Of a stretch of 36,640 bases of DNA, positions 25,003 through 33,199 are shown piece after piece. The translations under genes and the position numbers were made by a program. The DNA lies in the NCBI GenBank assembly GCA_001799635.1, contig MGTV01000025.1, forward strand, positions 1-36,640, read 5' to 3'. Source of the stretch: Elusimicrobia bacterium GWA2_62_23. GTDB lineage: Bacteria > Elusimicrobiota > Elusimicrobia > Elusimicrobiales > UBA9959. The stretch's first letter is position 1. Each line of letters opens with the position of its first letter. The notes under the pieces were generated by a model. That model was not told where the DNA came from. It did no database searches and saw only the letters and a list, made by a program, of their open reading frames with translations.

Positions 25003-26945
25003 GCCTTCATCTGAAGAGCCTCCTCGCCGCGGCGGCGCTGTTCTGCGCCGCCGGCGGCGCGCGGCTTTACTCCGCCGACCGCGGCCCCGCCCGGGCCGAG
25101 GAAGCGCTGGCCGCCCTCGGGCCGGCCACGGACAGCAGGGAGCTGCTGCTGCGCGCCGTGGAACTGGCCGGCGACCCCGCGGCCGGCCGCTCGGCCGCCC
25201 TGGAAGCCTCGGCCCGGCGCCTGCTCGCCAAAGACCCTTCGGACTACGCCGGCTACCTGGCGCTCTGCAAGTACCTGCGCGGCGCCGGCCGCGCCCAGGA
25301 GGCGGTCTCCAACTGCCGCAGGGCCCTGGAACTGGACCCGACGCTGTACCCCGTGTACCGCGAACTGGGCCTGGCCTACGCCGCCGCGGGAAATCCCCGC
25401 AAGGCCTCCGAGACGCTGGAACAGGGCGTGGAACTTTCTTCCTCCAGTTACAAAGCCCGCTACGACCTGGCCCGCCTGTTCGAGGCGCGCGGCGACTTAG
25501 AGCGCGCCGCCCTGCAGTACGGGCGCGCCCTGCCGCTGGCCGCCAAAGATAAGGGCGAAGACGCGGCTTACTACCAGGCTCTCATAAAAGCCGGCAGCCG
25601 GCGCACCGCCGGCAAAAGATCGGCCGCCAGGACGAAGCCCCGGACCGCGCCCCGGCCTTCCGCGCAGGCCTCCCCCAAGGAGGCGGAAAACTGCCTCGAC
25701 AAATTCAAGACGGAATTCCTTAAAGACAACCTGGGCTCGGCCCTGGCCCAGAGCGACGCCTGCCTGAAACTGCTGCCGGCCAGCGCCCCGCTGGCGGCCG
25801 AGCGGGCCCCGCTGCTGGTACGGCTGGGCAGGTACGAGGAAGGCGTGAAGGAATACGAACGGGCCGCCCTGCTCTATTCACCCAACCCGCAGATGGCGGC
25901 TTTCTGCCGCATAAAGGCCGCGGAGACCTGGCTCAAACTGGGAGATTCCGGCAAGGCCGTAGCCCAGTACCAGCTGGCGCTGAAGGCCAATCCGCGCGAC
26001 CTCAACGCTCTCAAAGGCCTGGCCTCCGCCCAGGAAGCCCGCTCGGACATGAAAGGCGCCCTGGAGACCTACGGCGAGATACTCAAGGCTGCGCCCGGGG
26101 ACGAGAAGGCCCGGATCCGCCGTGAGGAACTGCGCGCCGGGTCCCTGACCGACAAGGAGGTCCTGCAAGAACTGGTGCTGCGTCAGGCCGCCGACCCGGC
26201 CAAGGCCGCCCCCTCGGAGGAAGACCTCAAACTCTTTAAGAATATCCGGGCCGCGGAACTGGCCGGCGGCGTGGACTACGTGCGCGCCAGGGCGCCCTCG
26301 GCCAAGGGCCTGATAGCCCAGCGCAAGGCCGGAGAGGGGCCTCGCCTGGTCCTGACCGCCGCGGGCTACAAGGCCTACATTTTCCACGCCACCAGGGACG
26401 CCATCAAGTTCCTGGAGGGCGAAGGGATAGGCCTGCGGGAAATGTTCCAGCTGCGCACCCTGGCCGGAGACAAGGCGTTCGACGCCGCCGGCAAGCTCAC
26501 CCCGGAAGGCGAGGAGCTCTGGCGGACTTCGGCTAAAGGCAAGAAGAACTGGCTGCTGCCCTACGAGCCGGTGCCGGCCAGCCCCCAGGCCGTGCAGGCC
26601 AACAAGGAAATTACCGAGTTGGAGAAGTCCGGGTACCGCGAGATCTCGGAGCCTGAATACCTGTGGCTGCTCAAGGTCACCACCTGTCCAGAGGACGTGC
26701 TCAAGACCCCCCCGCTCAATGTCAAGGAGATCCGGGACGGCGCCCGCAGCCGCTACATGCTGTGCTACCAGGCCAGCGAGATCTGCATGACCAACGAGAA
26801 TATAAAGCTGCCCCAACTGGTAGAGCAATACCGCAGCGGCGAGGCCGATCTCAGCGGCGGCGAATCCCACACCGGCTTCTTCGGCGGCGCGGCCTCTAAA
26901 AAACGCCGCTTCTGCGAGAACGGCCGGATCTGGCGCGGAGAATAA
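24999..26945 (+). CDS. Exported TPR protein with unknown C-terminal domain
   Basis: A GTG start at 24999, overlapping the dcd stop (GTGA), gives a 648-residue protein beginning with a signal-like segment ([19 protein letters not shown]). The long reading frame upstream inside dcd is only a shadow. Two TPR blocks follow: about 65-190 ([20 protein letters not shown]) and about 225-375 ([19 protein letters not shown]). They are joined by a basic linker ([19 protein letters not shown]). The C-terminal about 270 residues are not recognised; they contain four Cys ([27 protein letters not shown]) that could pair in the periplasm. It abuts the next small membrane protein directly (TAA then ATG). Function unknown. 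Confidence 0.75.
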   Translation: MSLHLKSLLAAAALFCAAGGARLYSADRGPARAEEALAALGPATDSRELLLRAVELAGDPAAGRSAALEASARRLLAKDPSDYAGYLALCKYLRGAGRAQEAVSNCRRALELDPTLYPVYRELGLAYAAAGNPRKASETLEQGVELSSSSYKARYDLARLFEARGDLERAALQYGRALPLAAKDKGEDAAYYQALIKAGSRRTAGKRSAARTKPRTAPRPSAQASPKEAENCLDKFKTEFLKDNLGSALAQSDACLKLLPASAPLAAERAPLLVRLGRYEEGVKEYERAALLYSPNPQMAAFCRIKAAETWLKLGDSGKAVAQYQLALKANPRDLNALKGLASAQEARSDMKGALETYGEILKAAPGDEKARIRREELRAGSLTDKEVLQELVLRQAADPAKAAPSEEDLKLFKNIRAAELAGGVDYVRARAPSAKGLIAQRKAGEGPRLVLTAAGYKAYIFHATRDAIKFLEGEGIGLREMFQLRTLAGDKAFDAAGKLTPEGEELWRTSAKGKKNWLLPYEPVPASPQAVQANKEITELEKSGYREISEPEYLWLLKVTTCPEDVLKTPPLNVKEIRDGARSRYMLCYQASEICMTNENIKLPQLVEQYRSGEADLSGGESHTGFFGGAASKKRRFCENGRIWRGE

Positions 26946-27392
26946 ATGTCGGGACACCTCAAGAACATCCTCACCCTGCTGCTGGCGGTAGTGATCATAG
27001 TCCCGCTGATAGCCATCCTCACCCTGAACACCCGCGAAGCCGCCTCGGGACTCAAGGGCCGGCTGGCCGCCAAAGCGGCGTTGGCCGAGAAGGTGAGAGA
27101 GGCGCGGGCGCTGGGACTCACCTATGACTCGGCCATGGCCGCGCCTGCGGCGGCGCTGGGAAAGACCGCCGTCTGGTGCCTTAGCAACCCGGACAAGGGA
27201 CGGCGGATTTTTTACGAAGGCAACGAGACAAGACCCGTATACATGAACAACCAGACAGGGATACCGGAGTATCCCCTGCCCCACCGCAGCACCTGCGCGG
27301 ACGCCCTGGTAGAGATAACCACTTTCACAGCGTATTCCTTCGGAGACGTTTCCGCCCGCCGTATCGAAGTCCGCCTGATAGCCTACCCCTGA
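26946..27392 (+). CDS. Small single-span membrane protein, unknown
   Basis: The 148-residue protein has one N-terminal hydrophobic segment (about 7-27, ILTLLLAVVIIVPLIAILTL), a helical stretch and a small beta-rich end. Two cysteines (WCLSNPD and STCADAL) are in the outer part. The short N-terminus and helix recall a pilin-like minor component, but there is no prepilin cleavage motif (no Gly-Phe-Thr...Glu), so that idea is weak. It begins directly after the TAA of the TPR gene, so the two are coupled. No family recognised. Confidence 0.65.
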   Translation: MSGHLKNILTLLLAVVIIVPLIAILTLNTREAASGLKGRLAAKAALAEKVREARALGLTYDSAMAAPAAALGKTAVWCLSNPDKGRRIFYEGNETRPVYMNNQTGIPEYPLPHRSTCADALVEITTFTAYSFGDVSARRIEVRLIAYP

Positions 27393-27400
27393 GCCCTCCT

Positions 27401-27436
27401 TTGCATAAGGGCGGAAAATTTTGTATCATAATATGA
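27401..27436 (+). promoter_or_regulatory. Candidate promoter of rplM-rpsI
   Basis: TTGCAT (27401..27406) and TATCAT (27424..27429) are 17 bp apart. The transcription start would fall near 27436, which is past ATG 27433 and about 3 bases before ATG 27439. No Shine-Dalgarno is in range of either. Confidence 0.5.
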
Positions 27437-27438
27437 CT

Positions 27439-27870
27439 ATGACACAGAAAACCACTTTGCCCAAAGCCGACACGGCCGAAAAAACCAGGAAATGGCATTT
27501 CCTCGACGCTTCCGACCAGGTGCTTGGCCGTCTCTCGACGAAGATAGCCGTACTCCTGATGGGCAAGCATAAGCGCGACTTCGCCCCCAACACAGATTGC
27601 GGCGATTTCGTTGTTGTCACCAACACCGACAAGCTCCGCATCACGGGCAACAAGGCCGAGGCCAAGTTCTACTTCCGCCACTCCGGCTACGCCAACGGCG
27701 CCAAGACCATCCCGTACAAGCGCCAGATGGAGAACGATTCCACGAAGGTGCTCGAACTGTCCGTCAAGCGCATGCTCGACGACAACACGATGCGCGCCAA
27801 GCGCCTCAAGCGCCTGCGCCTCTTCTCCGGGGCCCAGACCCAGTTCCCCGCCCCCAAGGCCGCGAAGTAA
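27439..27870 (+). CDS. rplM: Large-subunit ribosomal protein L13 (uL13)
   Basis: L13 is an early-assembling 50S protein. The sequence has the family core: RKWHFLDASDQVLGRLSTKIAVLLMGK, the following DCGDFVVVTNTDKLRITGNK, YFRHSGYANGAKTIPYKRQME and VKRMLDDNTMRAKRLKRLRLF. The usual YRHSGYPGG motif is present as FRHSGYANG. Start choice: ATG 27439 (MTQK) fits the promoter best; ATG 27433 or the TTG at 27421 would add 2 or 6 residues. The N-terminal dozen residues before RKWH are a small lineage-type extension. It is co-transcribed with rpsI, as in most bacteria. Confidence 0.95.
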   Translation: MTQKTTLPKADTAEKTRKWHFLDASDQVLGRLSTKIAVLLMGKHKRDFAPNTDCGDFVVVTNTDKLRITGNKAEAKFYFRHSGYANGAKTIPYKRQMENDSTKVLELSVKRMLDDNTMRAKRLKRLRLFSGAQTQFPAPKAAK

Positions 27871-27892
27871 GTAAACTTAAGGACTAGAAAAC

Positions 27893-28291
27893 ATGGAAAA
27901 CAAGAACCTCATTCTCGCCACCGGCCGCCGCAAGACCTCCGTGGCCCAGATCCGCATGTCCCAGGGCGGCGAAGGCAAGATCACCATCAACGCCAAGACC
28001 CCCGAGGAATATTTCGGCAATAATCCCCGCCTCCGCCACGAAATAACCAGGCCCTTCGACCTGGCCAAAGACCAGAAGTTCGACTGCGTGGTCAAAGTGG
28101 TAGGCGGCGGCGTGGCCAGCCAGGCCGGCGCCATCCGCCACGGCATCTCCCGCGCGATCGCCAGCCTCGGCGACAGCTTCCGCGCCTCCATGAAGAAGGC
28201 CGGGTTCCTGACCCGCGACTCCCGCATGGTCGAGCGCAAGAAGCCCGGTATGCCCAAAGCCCGCAAACGCTTCCAGTTCTCCAAGCGCTAA
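27893..28291 (+). CDS. rpsI: Small-subunit ribosomal protein S9 (uS9)
   Basis: S9 sits in the 30S head, and its C-terminal tail reaches the P-site tRNA. The 132-residue protein has ATGRRKTSVAQIRM at the start, the VKVVGGGVASQAGAIRHGISRAIA core, FLTRDSRMVERKKPG and the tail ARKRFQFSKR, ending in Lys-Arg as expected. AAGGA lies 9 bases before the ATG. It follows rplM by 22 bases and is closed by a strong terminator. Confidence 0.97.
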   Translation: MENKNLILATGRRKTSVAQIRMSQGGEGKITINAKTPEEYFGNNPRLRHEITRPFDLAKDQKFDCVVKVVGGGVASQAGAIRHGISRAIASLGDSFRASMKKAGFLTRDSRMVERKKPGMPKARKRFQFSKR

Positions 28292-28313
28292 ACAGCGCCT
28301 GGTTTACTGCCAG

Positions 28314-28346
28314 CCGGGGGAGGCCCAAAGCCTCCCCCGGTTTTTT
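28314..28346 (+). terminator. Rho-independent terminator of rplM-rpsI
   Basis: CCGGGGGAGGC and GCCTCCCCCGG form a perfect 11-bp stem with a CCAAA loop, followed by six T. A 9-mer GTTTACTGC occurs on both sides (28302..28310, 28362..28370); the second copy overlaps the next candidate -35. Confidence 0.93.
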
Positions 28347-28362
28347 ATTACGAAGCACGCTG

Positions 28363-28399
28363 TTTACTGCGGGCCCGCTAATTATTTATCATTCCTTAT
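28363..28399 (+). promoter_or_regulatory. Candidate promoter of the helical-protein and nucleotidase run
   Basis: TTTACT (28363..28368) and TATCAT (28387..28392) are 18 bp apart. The start would be near 28399, only about 4 bases before ATG 28403, and no Shine-Dalgarno is seen. Confidence 0.5.
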
Positions 28400-28402
28400 A
28401 GC

Positions 28403-28936
28403 ATGAAGAGACTCTGGCTGGCCCTGACCGACGCCCGTATACGGGCCGCGCTATCAGCCCTGGACCGCTGCGGCCCGGCCCTGGGCGACCTCATGAGCCA
28501 CCCGGAATTGGGCTCCGAGTTCTTCCCCCCGCTGCGCCGCGCCCTGGTCCGGGCCGGGGCCAAGGGCGGAAAACGCCCGGCGGCCTACCGCGCTTTGCAC
28601 GCCTCCGAAGATTTCGTGATCCGCCTGGAAAAGGCCTTCGCCGACATGGCGCTGCTGGACGCGCGCCCCGACGCGGCGGCCCAGGCCCTGGTTTTCCTGC
28701 AGCAGGCCTGCGCCATGGCCCCGCGCCTCCTGTCGGCGGGCTCCGGCCCCGCGGCCCTCGCCAACGCCCTGGGGCTTTGCGCCTCCGGCCGCAAGGTCCT
28801 GGCCCAGGCCAAGGCCGCCGCGGACCGGGACTCCGGAGAATTCACCCAAAATCTCAAATTTAGTAGTATATACTCCGGGCTGGACGCCGCCTTCGATTCC
28901 TTCGAGCGCTGCGCCGAAGCCCTCTCTCGCATATAG
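28403..28936 (+). CDS. Helical protein of unknown function
   Basis: No family is recognised. The 177-residue product is rich in Ala, Leu and Arg and appears all-helical. It has no signal peptide or TM segment and is probably a cytoplasmic helical bundle. A short AT-richer stretch (28850-28870) interrupts otherwise GC-rich coding. It stands 7 bases before the UshA-like nucleotidase, whose AGGAG ribosome site lies in the gap, so they are co-transcribed. PhoU-like bundles came to mind because of the phosphatases, but the metal-binding E/D-rich motifs of PhoU are not seen. Confidence 0.65.
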   Translation: MKRLWLALTDARIRAALSALDRCGPALGDLMSHPELGSEFFPPLRRALVRAGAKGGKRPAAYRALHASEDFVIRLEKAFADMALLDARPDAAAQALVFLQQACAMAPRLLSAGSGPAALANALGLCASGRKVLAQAKAAADRDSGEFTQNLKFSSIYSGLDAAFDSFERCAEALSRI

Positions 28937-28943
28937 GAGCCCC

Positions 28944-30488
28944 ATGAAAAGACTACTCGCCGCCCTGCTGCTATCCCTGCCGGTCCAGGCCTGGGCCCTG
29001 ACCATCCCCCTCTATCACACCAGCGACGTGCACGGCTGGTATTTTTCCCGCCCCGCCAAATGGGATAAGGCTAATTCCACCCGGACCATCGGCGGCTTCG
29101 CGGCCTTCGCTAATCTGGTGAAAGCGGACAAAGACAGGGTCCTTCTGGACTCCGGCGACACCTTCCAGGGCACGCCCGAGGGCACGCTCACCAAGGGCAT
29201 GGCCACCGCGGCCCTGATGAACCAGCTCGGCTACTCGGCCGCTACCGTCGGCAACCACGACTACGATTACAGCGAGGCCAACCTGAAACTGGTGGTCGCC
29301 GCCTCCAGTTTCTCCTGGCTGGGCGCCAACGTTTACGTTAAAGAGACCGGGGCCGCGCCCGACTACCTGAAACCTTACGTGATAGTGGAGCGGGCCGGCA
29401 AGAAGATCGCCGTCATCGGCATAGCGGGCCGCCACACGGTCACTTCCACCCTGCCCGCCAACGTAAAGCACCTGGAGTTCAAGGACGAAGCCGCCGAGGC
29501 GGCGCGCTGGGCAGGCATCGCCCGGGAGCAGGATAAGGCGGACGCCGTGATAGTGCTGGCGCACGTCGGACTGGGCGGCGACGCATACGGCCGGGTGGAC
29601 GTCTCCACCTGGACCCTCAAGCCCGAGCAGGCCGACTACGGCACCCTCGCCATCGCCCGCGCCTCCAAAGCCGAAGTGGTCTTCGGAGGGCACATCCATA
29701 CCGGCCTCGAGAAAGGCTACCTCGACAAAGAGAGCGGCTCGCTCATAGCCGAAAGTTATTTCGGCCTGACCAGCGCCACGAAAGTGCTGCTGGAGTTCGA
29801 CGATGCCACCGGGAGGTTCAAGGGCGCCACGGCGCAGCTGGTCCCGCTCTGGACCGACGTGACCGGCGAGGACCAGGCGGTGCTCGAGACCCTTAAAGGC
29901 TACAGCGCCATGGTGGACAAGGAGATGGGCAAGGTAATTTCCAAAAGCGACGCCGACCTGGGCGCCTCCCCCGCCGGGCTGGACTCCGACATAGGCAACT
30001 GGTTCACCGACGCCATGCGGAGACAATCTGGCGCGGACGTGGCCCTGCAGAATACGGCCGGCATCCGTTCCGACATGAAGAAAGGCGAGATCCGTATCCG
30101 CGACATTTTCCAGATCATGCCTTTCGAGAACACCCTGGTGAAGCTGACCCTGACCGGGGAACAGCTAAAGCGCCTGCTGGCGGACAACCTGCGCGGCGGC
30201 GCCTCCAAACTGCAGGTCTCCGGCCTGAAGGTAAAATTCCGACAGACCCCGGAAGGCCCCAGGGACATCGCCCTGGAGCACAAAGGCAAGCCCGTAACCG
30301 ACGGAGACAAACTCTCCGTGGTCACCAACAATTACCTCACCACCGGCGGCACCGGCGGCAAGGTGTTCGAAGAGGCCCAAAAGCTCGACGACACCATGCA
30401 GCCCATCCGGGAACTGCTCATGAAGGACATACAGGCCAACCCGGTAAAAACCGCGCCCGAAGGCGGGAGGATAGTCCGCCTGCAATAA
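28944..30488 (+). CDS. Periplasmic 5'-nucleotidase / metallophosphoesterase (UshA family)
   Basis: The 514-residue protein has a signal peptide (1-19). Its calcineurin-like metallophosphoesterase domain has the full ligand set: D28 and H30 (HTSDVHGW), D72 (LLDSGD), N104 with H105/D106 (VGNHDYD), H207 (VLAHVG), H250 and H252 (FGGHIHTG). The C-terminal 5'-nucleotidase domain (about 330-500) shows IGNWFTDAMRRQ and LQNTAGIRSDMKKGEI. Members split nucleotides, UDP-sugars or cyclic phosphates in the periplasm to scavenge phosphate and nucleosides. It is followed with no gap by a paralogue that has lost these ligands. The exact substrate is unknown. An AGGAG ribosome site is present. Confidence 0.92.
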   Translation: MKRLLAALLLSLPVQAWALTIPLYHTSDVHGWYFSRPAKWDKANSTRTIGGFAAFANLVKADKDRVLLDSGDTFQGTPEGTLTKGMATAALMNQLGYSAATVGNHDYDYSEANLKLVVAASSFSWLGANVYVKETGAAPDYLKPYVIVERAGKKIAVIGIAGRHTVTSTLPANVKHLEFKDEAAEAARWAGIAREQDKADAVIVLAHVGLGGDAYGRVDVSTWTLKPEQADYGTLAIARASKAEVVFGGHIHTGLEKGYLDKESGSLIAESYFGLTSATKVLLEFDDATGRFKGATAQLVPLWTDVTGEDQAVLETLKGYSAMVDKEMGKVISKSDADLGASPAGLDSDIGNWFTDAMRRQSGADVALQNTAGIRSDMKKGEIRIRDIFQIMPFENTLVKLTLTGEQLKRLLADNLRGGASKLQVSGLKVKFRQTPEGPRDIALEHKGKPVTDGDKLSVVTNNYLTTGGTGGKVFEEAQKLDDTMQPIRELLMKDIQANPVKTAPEGGRIVRLQ

Positions 30489-31955
30489 ATGAGCCTCCCC
30501 CGACTCCTGAAACACGCCCTGCCGGCCCTGCTGCTGCTGGCCGCGGCCTGCGCGAAAAAAGAGAAGGTCGTGATCTTCGCCACCGGGCGGGGCCAGGGCA
30601 GGCTCTGGGCCAGGCCGGAGCCGGCGCTTAAGGATAAGCTGGCCGGCGGCTACGCGGTCTTCAAGCGGCTTTACGACGGGGAGAACGCCCCGAAGCTGGC
30701 CCTGGACACCGGCAACCTCTTCTCCGCCACCCCCGAGGGCTGGCTGACCCGCGGGCGCTCGGCCGCGGACTGTCTGGGCGCCGTGCCTTACGGGGCCGCC
30801 GCGCTGGGCATGGAAGACCTCGCCCTTTCGCCCAAGGAACTGCAGAAGTTGGCAGAAGGCTCCAAGGTCCCCCTGCTGGCCTCCAACCTCTACCTCAAGA
30901 CCAACAAGAAGCCGGACTTCCTGCGCAGCCAGGTGGTACTGAACGCCGGCAGGCGCAAGGTGGGCGTCTTCTCAGCGCTCATAACCGCGCCCGGCAAGCC
31001 CAACCGCGCCAAGTACCTGTTGAACTACAAACTGGAGAAGGAAAGCTACGAGACCGCGCGGGCCGTGAAGGCGCTGCGCGACTCGGGCGCGGAGATCATA
31101 GTGATGCTCCTCAGCGTTAATCCCAAGGACAAGGCCGCGCCCGAGTTCTTTAAGGAATTCCTCGCCAAGGGGCCGCGCATAGACCTGGTGATCACCGACG
31201 AGCCCTCGGTAAAGAAACCTTTCAAGGCCGGCCGCGCCTGGGTGGCCCCCGCCGGGCTGGAAACGCTGCACGCGGCCAGGATCGAACTGGAGCTGGAGCC
31301 CGCCACCGGCAAGGTGAAAGACCTGAATTGGAAGAAGCTCCCGCTGCTGCAGGAAAAATACGGCCAGGACCAGGGCGTATTGAAGATCATCGCCGGCCAC
31401 CGCAAATACGCCTCCTCCCACTTCGCAAGGAAGGTAGGGTTCCTCACCGACCCGCTCCCGCTGGCCGACAAGGACGACACGCCCGCGGCCGATTTCACCG
31501 CCGACTGCATGCAGCGCTGGGCGCGCACCAACGCCGCCATCATAGGCCTCAAGGAGCCGGCCGTCGGTTTCTCCAGCGGCCCGGTTACCGTCGGCAACCT
31601 CTATTCCGCTTTCCCCCTGGACTCCAACGTGGTCTTCGTGAAGATCCGCGGCGACGACCTGGAGCGCGCCCTGGCGGCGATCCCGCAGGGCGAGATAGGC
31701 GTGGCCGGCCTGCAGCTCTTCTACAAGGACGGCGTGTTCGACCACGCCGGCACCGGCCGGGGCCCGCTGGTCCCGGGCCACGTCTACAGGCTCGCCGTCC
31801 CCGACTCTTTCGTGGGCGGCAAGGACAACCCGGTGCTCTCCAGCGCCATGGAATTCGCCAACTCCCGGCGCTACCTGCGCGAAGTGGTAGGCTGGTGCTT
31901 CGCCCGGCAGCGCGCCTGCGGCCGCCCCGCCGGCGGCAGGCTGGTGAGGAACTGA
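30489..31955 (+). CDS. UshA-like lipoprotein without metal ligands (pseudoenzyme)
   Basis: The 488-residue protein is a paralogue of the preceding nucleotidase but has a lipobox (LLLLAAAC, Cys21). It aligns through landmarks such as LDTGNLFSATPEGWLTRGR against LDSGDTFQGTPEGTLTKGM. The metal and catalytic residues are all replaced: D28 to R34, H30 to Q36, D72 to N76, N104 to M108, H105 to E109, H207 to L208, and the GGHIH motif to an ITDEPS stretch. The C-domain is retained in part. It should bind membrane but not catalyse, perhaps acting as a ligand-binding, inhibitory or scaffolding partner of the enzyme. ATG follows the upstream TAA directly, and its TGA overlaps the next ATG (TGATG). Confidence 0.85.
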   Translation: MSLPRLLKHALPALLLLAAACAKKEKVVIFATGRGQGRLWARPEPALKDKLAGGYAVFKRLYDGENAPKLALDTGNLFSATPEGWLTRGRSAADCLGAVPYGAAALGMEDLALSPKELQKLAEGSKVPLLASNLYLKTNKKPDFLRSQVVLNAGRRKVGVFSALITAPGKPNRAKYLLNYKLEKESYETARAVKALRDSGAEIIVMLLSVNPKDKAAPEFFKEFLAKGPRIDLVITDEPSVKKPFKAGRAWVAPAGLETLHAARIELELEPATGKVKDLNWKKLPLLQEKYGQDQGVLKIIAGHRKYASSHFARKVGFLTDPLPLADKDDTPAADFTADCMQRWARTNAAIIGLKEPAVGFSSGPVTVGNLYSAFPLDSNVVFVKIRGDDLERALAAIPQGEIGVAGLQLFYKDGVFDHAGTGRGPLVPGHVYRLAVPDSFVGGKDNPVLSSAMEFANSRRYLREVVGWCFARQRACGRPAGGRLVRN

Positions 31956-32557
31956 TGCCCGAACAGCAGCAGCCCAAGCCGCCGCCCGGCTTTTTCAGCC
32001 GCTGGTTCTCCAGGTTCAAGGCGTTCTGCGTACTGGCGGGCGCCTGGGGATTCCTGTTCAGCGTGAACTCGCTCATCGGCTTCCAGGCCGGCTTCGAATA
32101 CGACGACGGGCTCTCCTATTCCACCCCCGCCTTCCAGGCCGCGGAGAAGGACAAGCTGTCGCCCGGCACTCCCGACTACTGGAACGCCGTCAACCGCTCC
32201 TACGCTTACGAGCGGCTCAAGCCGGTGCCCTGGCTGACGGCCTGGACCCTCAAGGCCCTGGGGGTGAAAATAGCCGTGTTCTGCGACCGCGGGCAGGAAG
32301 GCGCAGACAGCCTGGAAGCCTCCTGGCGCCGCCTGGCCGACTACTTTTACTTTCCCCGCACGGAAGACGAGAAATACCGCGTCCTGGAGCGCCGCCGCTT
32401 CGTGCTGTACGCCGCGGCCACGGACGCGGGGATCATCCAGGCGCGCAAGGCCGGGGTCCACGCCCTGCGCATAAAAAAGAGCCACCGCTCGGTGCTCAAA
32501 GCCGAATACACCCCCGGCAAGTTCAAGGAACGGACCCTCCCCCTCTCCCAGTTCTAG
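31955..32557 (+). CDS. Membrane-anchored class B acid phosphatase-like HAD protein, probably inactive
   Basis: The 200-residue protein has a Pro/Gln-rich start, a hydrophobic anchor (about 24-44) and a HAD-like domain resembling class B acid phosphatases (AphA). GFEYDDGLSYSTPAF sits where AphA has GFDIDDTVLFSSPGF, so the nucleophile Asp is Glu and the motif Thr is Gly. The motif II region reads VFCDRGQ, and motif IV (usually FGDSDSDI) reads YAAATDAGI. The W-N--N segment and C-terminal AGVHALRIKKS are retained. The usual catalysis is unlikely. The coordinates start at ATG 31955, overlapping the upstream TGA; the frame upstream of that is a shadow. It closes the phosphoesterase-fold run. Confidence 0.75.
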   Translation: MPEQQQPKPPPGFFSRWFSRFKAFCVLAGAWGFLFSVNSLIGFQAGFEYDDGLSYSTPAFQAAEKDKLSPGTPDYWNAVNRSYAYERLKPVPWLTAWTLKALGVKIAVFCDRGQEGADSLEASWRRLADYFYFPRTEDEKYRVLERRRFVLYAAATDAGIIQARKAGVHALRIKKSHRSVLKAEYTPGKFKERTLPLSQF

Positions 32558-32564
32558 TCCCCCA

Positions 32565-32600
32565 TTGCCCCGGGGCCTTATAAAATATAAAATATAAGGC
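32565..32600 (+). promoter_or_regulatory. Candidate promoter of the HIT gene
   Basis: TTGCCC (32565..32570) and TAAAAT (32588..32593) are 17 bp apart, giving a start near 32600, 3 bases before the ATG. An alternative -10 TATAAA (32579..32584) would give a leader of about 12 bases with a weak AAGG. Confidence 0.5.
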
Positions 32601-32602
32601 TA

Positions 32603-32944
32603 ATGGCGGATTGTATCTTCTGTAAGATCGCTTCTGGCGAGATCAACGCCAAGGTCGTCTATGACGACGCGGACGTGGTGGCGTTCCTGGACCTTAACCC
32701 GCAGGCCCCCACCCACGCGCTGATAGTACCCCGCCGCCACATAGACAGGCTGACCGCCGCGACGGAAGCGGACGCGGAGCTCCTGGGCAAGCTGCAGCTG
32801 GCGGCCGCGAAAGTGGCTAAAGTTTTAAAGGTTGAAGGCGCGTTCCGGCTCGTTACCAATAACGGCAAGGGCGCGGGCCAGTCGGTGGACCATCTGCACT
32901 ACCACCTGCTCGGCGGCAGAAAGCTGCTCTGGCCCCCCGGCTAG
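32603..32944 (+). CDS. HIT family nucleotide-binding protein (HinT-like)
   Basis: HinT-type proteins hydrolyse purine phosphoramidates such as AMP-Lys. The 113-residue protein has the zinc-type CIFCKIASGEI start, VVAFLDLNPQAPTHALIVPRRH and the histidine triad DHLHYHLLGG (H97, H99, H101). NNGKGAGQSVDHLHYH is the standard family signature. Its length and lack of export signal fit a cytoplasmic enzyme. It lies just before rpsU and after the phosphoesterase run but has its own promoter candidate. It is followed by 45 bases that include the rpsU ribosome site. Confidence 0.95.
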   Translation: MADCIFCKIASGEINAKVVYDDADVVAFLDLNPQAPTHALIVPRRHIDRLTAATEADAELLGKLQLAAAKVAKVLKVEGAFRLVTNNGKGAGQSVDHLHYHLLGGRKLLWPPG

Positions 32945-32973
32945 ACGCCAAAAGATTTCAAGTTTGCATACCC

Positions 32974-32986
32974 AAAGGTGGTGATC
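32974..32986 (+). promoter_or_regulatory. Extended Shine-Dalgarno of rpsU
   Basis: AAAGGTGGTGATC matches the complement of the usual 16S 3' end (AAGGAGGTGATC) at 11 of 12 positions. It points to the GTG at 32990 and rules out the in-frame GTGs at 32978 and 32981, which lie inside it. Confidence 0.7.
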
Positions 32987-32989
32987 AGC

Positions 32990-33181
32990 GTGGTATTTGT
33001 CAAAGTAAGAGACGAAGAATCTATCGAAGAAGCTCTCAGGCGTTTCAAACACGACTGCGAGCGCAACGGCATCCTCAAGGAGATCAAGCGCCGGGAGCAC
33101 TATATGCCCCCGAGCATGAAGCGCAAGATAAAGTCCCAGGAAGCCCGGCGTAAAGTCCGCAAAGGCAGAAGGGCCTACTAA
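32990..33181 (+). CDS. rpsU: Small-subunit ribosomal protein S21 (bS21)
   Basis: S21 sits near the anti-Shine-Dalgarno of 16S rRNA and helps initiation. The 63-residue protein (VFVKVRDEESIEEALRRF, then CERNGILKEIKRREHYMPPS, then a Lys/Arg-rich tail) is a full-length member. The start GTG 32990 is set by an unusually long Shine-Dalgarno; earlier in-frame GTGs would add 3-4 residues. Because bS21 contacts the anti-Shine-Dalgarno region, such a leader could allow feedback on its own translation; that is inference. It heads the rpsU-dnaG-rpoD order known from many bacteria, with a terminator after it. Confidence 0.94.
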   Translation: MVFVKVRDEESIEEALRRFKHDCERNGILKEIKRREHYMPPSMKRKIKSQEARRKVRKGRRAY

Positions 33182-33199
33182 CAGGCTCCTTCCACAACG

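Noticed and set aside
26946-27392. Minor pilin-like protein
   Set aside because: It has an N-terminal hydrophobic helix but no basic leader ending in Gly, no Phe/Thr-Leu start and no Glu5.
28302-28370. Direct 9-mer GTTTACTGC repeat around the rpsI terminator as an attachment site
   Set aside because: It is too short, and there is no integrase, tRNA end or inserted cargo. The sequence between is just a terminator.
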